Below, in pieces: positions 57,313 to 64,000 of a DNA stretch of 64,000 nucleotides. This DNA is from Actinernus sp. WN-2022 (Eukaryota; Cnidaria; Anthozoa; Actiniaria; Actinernidae): contig JAOWCC010000577.1 of the NCBI GenBank assembly GCA_030867875.1, positions 152,884,344 through 152,948,343 on the forward strand. The letters are read 5' to 3'. The notes under the pieces were generated by a model. The model ran no database searches, had not been told where the DNA came from, and was given only the letters and a program-made list of their open reading frames with translations. Numbering within the stretch: the first letter of the stretch is position 1; each line of letters begins with the position of its first letter. Made by a program: the position numbers and the translations under genes.

Positions 57313-59555
57313 CTAGGCTACTAACAAATTCGTAGGCCGGGAATATTTTCCCATAGTATTTTCGGTTGACGCGATTTCCACCTAGAAAATCCGAACAGTC
57401 TAGAATACGCCAAAAGACATTGTAGGCGCCTTAAAATGGCTAGATGAGCTGCATACAACTGGTTTCAAACGAATTTCAAAAAGTACTCGTTGTGTGCCCT
57501 TGATCATGCCAAAGCCGGTAAATTGCTGCGTTCTTCTGGAGTTTCCCGAGGCAAACTTGCACCAGGAATGTCCTCTTCAGCTAAAGAAACATGAAAACAT
57601 TGAGAAAATTACTCACTCGCTGCACTCGCCGCCATGTTGACAACGAACAGACAGACAAGTCATGTCTACCCAAACGCGTTGTCCAGGCCCCGCGCGACAA
57701 ACTAGTACCAAGTCTCCTACTCGTTTTGGTTAAGTTCAAAAACAGTCATGTGATATAATACATCGTTTACGAATGAATTGAGCTCGTGATCCCCATATGA
57801 AAGACGTTGCCATGGACGCTGGGTGGCAAGCTATCTTTATAAACGCTGTTTTAGAGAGATCGATTGGAGGTGGTAAATAGCATCTACAAACAGGTTTTGT
57901 TAATAACACTACCGATCTCGTACAAGTGCATTTAAATGTAGTACAACCACGTGATTACATTCCTGCAAAAGGCCCATAGCAGTCCGTATCACAAAAATAA
58001 CTTTGTGAAGCGTATTTGAATATACTCATATATAATTTATGCTATATAAATGAATACCTTGCCTTTTCTTTGAATCTGGCAAAATCTAATTGTATTATTG
58101 GTCTCCTTTCTAAATTGTCGTTGTGTACTGTATGTCCTCAAGTCCATATTGGACACATGGGGATACATGTTTTTGCATATGACCCCCAATCCCTGTATAA
58201 AAGAAAATGTCGGTGCCGTACCTTTTGTTAAATAAGGCTAATTATTTCCTATAATTACTGACAATAATTGCTTTGAAATCTTGAAAGAACCCTGATGCTA
58301 TCGTAAGCTTTCAATTACGGTTGAATTCCATAAGTCTTTTGAAGTTCTGATATCGCTTTGTGCATGGCTGTTCGACGATTTTACGGGATACGAACATTGC
58401 TTTCAATTTACTATTCATTGACTATTCATAGTCTGCGCGTCATTGCCGCTTAATTACAATAGAACTTGAACAAAATTAAAATATATGAGGTTTAATCAGC
58501 ATCTCGCTATTAACAAGGTGCAAGTTATAAAAAGCGTAGCTAACTCCAAACACAGCTACTTCCACGGCAACCGAGATACAATCCTTAACTTCATCCAGGC
58601 CGGAAATATTCTGCCCCAAGATGAATTCTTTAACTGCAGTAGCATACTTTGCTGCACTCTTTGCCAGTTTTCAAGGTAACGCAAGCCAGTGGTTTCATGA
58701 ATTGTATTTTTGTGAACACTTTATTAATTACTATACTTCCCCAAACTGCACGCGCTGCACAACCGTTGTATAGTTTGGATTTCGACTGAAGTTTCTAAGA
58801 AAATCATTTACACCAACTGCCTAAATCAGGTTTCGATTAACAGTTTTTATAATGTTCTTGTTAGCCTCCAGCGAATGGATCAGAGTTTGAGTCGGTGACT
58901 TCAAGTTCTTCGAGACGCAGCGGCTGTTGTGAACGTTTTAAACAAAGTACAGAAACGACCTGTCCTCGTCACACTGGCGATTTGTTGTCATGAATTGGTT
59001 TTTGTATACACTTTATTAAGTGTTGTACTCTCTCCAAACTATCAAATGCACACGCTGCATAGCTTTCGACGGAAGTTTCCAAGAAAATCATTTACACCAG
59101 TTACCTAAGCCAGTCTTCGATCAACAGTTTCTAAAATGGTTCTAATTAGCCTCCAATGCAATATTAGGCGAATCGGAATCAGCGTTTGAGTCGGCCTTCG
59201 AGACGCAGCTGTTACGTTATTATACGTTATGAAACTTTTAAACAAACATCTCTCGACAAGACTTCTTCAAGCGTGTCCTCCTTCTCGAAGGCATATAAGA
59301 AATTCAAATTTTAGCAAAACTTTATTTAGAAATGGCCTGTTATCGTCTTTAGCATAAGGCAATCTAAGATTGGCGCCTTTTATTTTATTCTTGGGATCAG
59401 ACATTCTGACAACTTTGATCGCATCCTTTTACACGTTATCCGCAATCACATTTCATCGCTTTCCCAGACTCTGCAAGTTTATAACACAACTGAGAAGCCA
59501 GTTTGAACTGCGACAATACTCCATAGATCTACATCAGTTCCTAAGCGAGTCAAAT

Positions 59556-59735
59556 AGGAGTGCCGTGCTCAATTCAAGTTAGGAGTGCGTGCCCAAGTTA
59601 GGAGTGCCGTGCTCAAGTTAGGAGTGCCGTACCCAAGTTAGGAGTGCCGTGCCCAAGTTAGGAGTGCCGTGCCCAAGTTAGGAGTGCCGTGGCCAAGTTA
59701 GGAGTGCCGTGGCCAAGTTAGGAGTGCCGTGCCCA
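59556..59735 (+). repeat. 20-bp tandem repeat, about 9 units
   Basis: AGGAGTGCCGTGCCCAAGTT units expanded relative to the five at 3930-4026, with variants GTGCTC, GTACCC and GTGGCC. Confidence 0.92.
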
Positions 59736-60306
59736 TTGATTGGCTTTACAGTCTGGGTGTCATTGCCGCTTTATACTTACAGTCGGAACTTGAATAAAAT
59801 TAAAATATATAGTGATTGATTTGCAAATGAGGTTTAATTAGCGTCTCGCTATTGACAAGGTGCAAGCTATAAAAAGCGTACCTAACTCCAAACACGGCTA
59901 CTTCCACGGCAACCGAGATACTTCATCCAGGCCGGAAATATTCTGCCCCAAGATGAATTCTTTAACTGCAGTAGCATACTTTGCTGCACTCTTTGCCAGT
60001 TTTCAAGGTAACGCAAGCCAGTGGTTTCGATTCATGAATTGTATCAGTGTGAACACTTTATTAACTACTAAACTTCTCCAAACTGTTGAAGTTAAAGTGC
60101 ACGCGCTGCAAAACCGTTGTATAGTTTGGATTTCGACTGAAGTTTCTAAGAAAATAATTTACACCAACTGCCTAACTCAGGTTTCGATTAACAGTTTTTA
60201 TAATGGTTCTTGTTAGCCTCTAGCGAATGGATCAGAGTTGGAGTCGGTGACTTCCCGGGTGACTTCAAGTTCTTCGAGACGCAGCTGTTGTGGAACTTTT
60301 AAACAA

Positions 60307-60581
60307 AGTATAGTAAAGTAAAGAGAGTTTAAACACGTTTACCGGCTAACATGTAGTTCAGTAATCTAACACATGGCCCTCTCTTTACTAAGTCCTACGG
60401 TTTTACGTCCAACCGAGAAGACGAGAAGGTCTACCCGTTTACTTTTGGATCATGTAAAGGAAGCACCTTCTTCTCAGTTCCTCAGTTATTTTTAAGACCC
60501 TGAGTGTTGGTCTGGCCGGTGTGGACCCGCGACCTCCCGCTCAACAGACCAGAGCTAATCACTGAGCTAACCGGGAGGCAA
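60307..60581 (-). mobile_element. tRNA-derived SINE (minus), copy 2
   Basis: Same position and orientation as 4606-4870 within the duplicated unit, with small indels. It is inherited through the duplication rather than inserted twice. Confidence 0.7.
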
Positions 60582-61882
60582 TCATCTCTTGAAAAGATTC
60601 CTCCAAGCGTGTTGTGACCATCCTTCTCAAATTAGCTAAGAAATTCAAAATCTTAGCCGAACTTTACTTAGAAATGACCTGTTCTCGTCTTTAGCACACT
60701 CTGGCGATTTGTTGTCATGATTTGGTTTTTGTATACAAATTATTAAGTATTGTAATCTCTCCAAACTCTGCAAACTATCAAATGCACACGCTGCATAACT
60801 TTCGACGGAAGTTTCCAAGAAAATCATTTACACCAGTTACCCAAGCCAGTCTTCGATCGACAGTTTTTAAAATGGTTCTATTAAATTACAAGCCTCCAAT
60901 CTAAGATTAGGCGAATCGGAATCAGCGTTTGAGTCGGCCTTCGAGACGCAGCTGTTATACGTTATGAAACTTTTAAACAAACATCTCTCGACAAAACTTC
61001 TTCAAGCGTGTCCTCCTTCTCGAAGGCATATAAGAAATTCAAATTTTAGCTAAACTTTATTTAGAAATGACCTGTTATCGTCTTTAGCATAAGGCAATCT
61101 AAGATTGACGCCTTTTATTTTATTCTTGGGATCAGACATTCTGACAACTTTGATCGCATCCTTTTACACGTTATCCGCAATCGCATTGATCGCTTTCCCA
61201 GACTCTGCAAGTTAACACAACTGAGAAGCCAGTTTGAAATGTGACTATACTCCATAGATCTACATCAGGTACATCTCCTGTCAGCCTCAAAAATTAGGAA
61301 GCTTTCTTCTTTTTTGAGACTCAACTGTTTTAAATTTCATACATCTTTTGTAGAATAATTTATTACCCAAGCGTCACTCCTTCGCCTCGGGGAATTAAAA
61401 TCTTCTTAGAGCGTGATCCAAATTAAATTTGCAAGAATTGAACTGACTTGCTTGTATTCTTGGCTGCAGCATACTCTGGCGATTTAAGATTGACGGCCTC
61501 TAAATTCTACGGACTGGACGACGGTTTTAAAGTGGAATTAAAATATTGACTTTGTTTTACCCGTACGGTACAAAAAGTTAAGACTATTAATTAACTCTAG
61601 CCGGTGTGCGTTTACCACTGAGACGCTTGAGAAACATTTGTATTTCAACGATACATAATAGATACCGAACAGGACTTCAATTGTAATTCAGTCAGTTTTG
61701 TATAAAGAAATGTTATTTCGATCAGGGTTCAGGGTTACCCTGAGAATATTTTATTACCCTGAAGCGTCACAAACAGATCAAATACAGGGGCGTAGCCAGA
61801 GAGGGGGCCCATCCGCCGCCCCCTTTCGTTAAAAAAGAACGCAACTGAAAAGTAGCGTCACAGTAACGCACCTGATAACAAG

Positions 61883-62372
61883 GGCACCCAACGAGTACTT
61901 TTTGAAATTCGTTTGAAACCAGTTGTGTGCAGCTCATCTAGCCACTATGTCTTTTGACGTATTCTAGAAAGCTATTAGCTGTTCGAATTTTCTAGGTGGA
62001 AATCGCTTCAACCGAAAATACTATGGCAAAATATTCCCGGCCTACGAATTTGTTAGTAGTCTAGAACAGAAACAAGAATTTTCTAGCCCAAGTAACTTCA
62101 TGTTGCAAAATTTTGTGGAGGTACGAATTTTTTAGGGGTTCTTTTTTTCCTTTAGGCAATTCTTTTAGGTGACCTCCATTTGCTAAAGGTTTATTCTTTC
62201 GGATTTTAGATGTCAGAATTTCTTAGGGAATGAAAATGTGTTCTCGAAAACTTTAGGTGGCCGCTTCACTAAATGATTTGTGATAATATGTAGGTTTTTT
62301 TTTCAGTCAAACCAAATTTTTTTTTCCGGATCGTTCTGACTCTATTGATCAGACGAATTGGGACGAATTGGG
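61883..62372 (-). mobile_element. Partial CAAGGGCACCC element, inverted
   Basis: It begins CAAGGGCACCCAACGAG and is the inverse of 16407-57502 with E1 removed. It lacks the far end; after GGGACG it joins sequence matching copy 1 from about 6428. It replaces about 230 bp of copy 1 (6190-6425), so it is probably a deletion or rearrangement linked to the insertion. Confidence 0.78.
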
Positions 62373-62588
62373 ACGTGTTAAATGGCAAACCATGTACCAA
62401 GGTGTTAAGTAATTAGTTTCAGTTTGGCAGGCAATAGAACATATTTCATTAATAGCGGAATTAGTTTTGGTCAAATAGCTTTCTCCTTACCGGACAAAAA
62501 AGAAATAATCAAAGTAATATTCGCTAATATATAGCACAGTATAGTTGCTGCAAAATGTATTGCAGCAGGACATGTTCTTTTAAATACT

Positions 62589-63427
62589 CATTCTAACTAT
62601 TGCGAAACAGTTACAATACCTCGAAATCCACATAATTATATCCCGCTTCTGAAATGTGAAAAGTAGTCGCTATTTTTAATATGTCCCTTATAGGGATACG
62701 TTTTTGTGAATGATAATAGTTTATCGGTTCATTACGTTTTCGGGACAGTATACTAGTCACTTCAAGTGCAGGCAAAGCCGCCACTGCATTTTCTGTCGCG
62801 ATCAAGCGAAGGAATTTAATTGCTGGTTTTCACTCAACCCCAGAGATTCAAATTACAACGGACATGGCGGCCATATTGGTGCCCCAACAAAAGAAGCTAA
62901 CGTGAATCTATTGTTTAAGGGCACCAACATGGAGTGCGCAAATCGGCAAAATAAACACTGCAACTCATGCAGCAGGTTTTGTTGGATTTTGTCTTAGAAA
63001 CACAGCTCATAATGAACGACATTATCTTATATTTATTGCAGCATGCTTGCATGAATGCTCTTTAAGCTCTTTTGTGAGTGTTTCAGACACAACTCACCAA
63101 AGACTCCTCTACTTTGTAATTTTCTTTTCCGATCGAGCGAAACGGTGTTGAAGAGTCACGGGAGCTTGGTTTATTATCTTAAGGTTATTTTGAGGATTGT
63201 TCTATTCGCGGTATATTAGCCCGGTCAAGGGCAATATTTTGATTCAGAAATGCCCTACGGTTATTCAAAACAATTAACTACATATTATTGTGGCTATAAA
63301 CCGAAAGCTCACTAATAAGAGAACATTATGGAGATCTAACGGTGGGAAAATCGAGAAATCGCACATTGTAAATTTGAAAAAGAATTGTAATGTATATATA
63401 ACACTACCAAAAAGTGAGCGATATCCT
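62589..63427 (+). repeat. Internal direct repeat, third copy
   Basis: It matches 1-767 closely and 6640-7377 more loosely. It sits at the homologous place of the 6640 copy yet is more like the 1-767 copy, which suggests gene conversion or a higher-order array. Confidence 0.75.
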
Positions 63428-63838
63428 CACTAACAAATTGACGATAATATTTTTAATAACAACAGGCTGAAATGTCAAGCGACAGCACTGACAATAAAAC
63501 GTATCGTCATCCAGTAAACGAGAAACTCATCAACTGTAGTAAAAATGATATTTGACTCTTTCAAACAAGACCAGCGTATGGATACATAGTTTTGAATGAG
63601 TATTACTGCTTTGCAATCAATTCCCAGATATTCAGATAGCAAAGACGTGGTGGCCATGTTGTTTGGCAAAACAAGAGAAGCTAACGAGCAATCTTTTGTT
63701 TTTGTTTCTGTGGATCAAAGAGCAATATATTAGGAATTGCTATTGTCCACTTTAAAAACGAGTAGGGGAATGGGGCGAGTTCGGTTTCGCAAAGGCGCTT
63801 GGGATCGTTACTGGGGACAATTGTAAAAAACAAACATG

Positions 63839-64000
63839 GCGGTTAGCTCAGTTGGTATAGACGGCACGGTCTAGAGTGCGGGAGGTCGGGGGTTCGAATC
63901 CCGGCCGCGTCCTTGGCAGGGACGTTTATAAGCCGATGGCCTTGTCTCCTTCCACTTCTAATCGGTATTTGAAGGGGACGTGAAAGAACCTGTTGTGTTA
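63839..64000 (+). mobile_element. tRNA-derived SINE, copy 2 (cut by window edge)
   Basis: GGCGGTTAGCTCAGTTGG and GGTTCGAATCCCGG mark box A and box B. It matches 9664-9830 and runs off the end. Box B here is closer to the tRNA consensus than in copy 1. Confidence 0.82.

Larger units (their letters stand above)
57319..64000 (+). repeat. Large duplicated unit, copy 2, right part
   Basis: It continues copy 2 after E1 and matches 1687 to about 9830 of copy 1, minus insertions 7378-8970 and 9190-9471. It includes the right part of the CAAGGGC element (57319-57502, followed by ATCATGC), the right arm of the CTTAACC fold-back (to 57734) and blocks described separately. No gene is supported. Confidence 0.88.

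Overview
The window is animal nuclear DNA, AT-rich and crowded with transposable elements. Introns with GT/AG borders, tRNA-headed SINEs, jockey/CR1-like LINE fragments, many fold-back elements and frequent TACATGTA-type words suggest an anthozoan cnidarian, most likely a stony coral. That placement is inference from general familiarity with such genomes; no single-copy host gene was recognised.

The best reading is a stack of nested insertions. The base layer is a non-coding unit of about 9-10 kb present twice in direct orientation. Copy 1 is 1-10020. Copy 2 is split into 15955-16707 and 57319-64000. Within copy 2, a fold-back element (outer ends 16058 and 57734) carries a second TIR element (16216...57502). 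That element is interrupted by a large transposon, here called E1 (16708-57312). E1 is flanked by the 6-bp duplication CTAGGC, and the uninterrupted site survives in copy 1 at 1681-1686. E1 has mirror-image ends: a 60-bp terminal repeat, an array of 21-bp units, then a 31-bp inner repeat. Without later insertions it is about 17.0 kb.

E1 carries two convergent, multi-exon, open genes. The plus-strand gene (41280-53655, 10 exons, 755 aa) encodes a putative HECT-type E3 ubiquitin ligase with two UBZ4-like zinc fingers; the HECT catalytic Cys motif is present. The minus-strand gene (55072-56878, 3 exons, 492 aa) encodes an integrase-type DDE transposase with helix-turn-helix segments, resembling IS3-family and retroviral integrase cores. 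A mobile element that carries its own ubiquitin ligase is the main discovery candidate here.

The left 21-bp array of E1 is itself split by a 23.5-kb block, E2 (17217-40765). E2 is bordered by the 8-bp repeat CATTGGGC and has about 82-bp inverted repeats near its ends. E2 contains satellites, fold-back elements and a young Ty3/Gypsy-type LTR retrotransposon (33448-38866). That retrotransposon has an open 1601-aa gag-pol, 144-bp LTRs differing at one position, a 5-bp duplication CCCGC, and a primer-binding site that pairs with its own LTR (self-priming).

The spacer at 10021-15955 holds tandem repeats, fold-back elements and three truncated LINE fragments. Most of the rest is non-coding repeat DNA.
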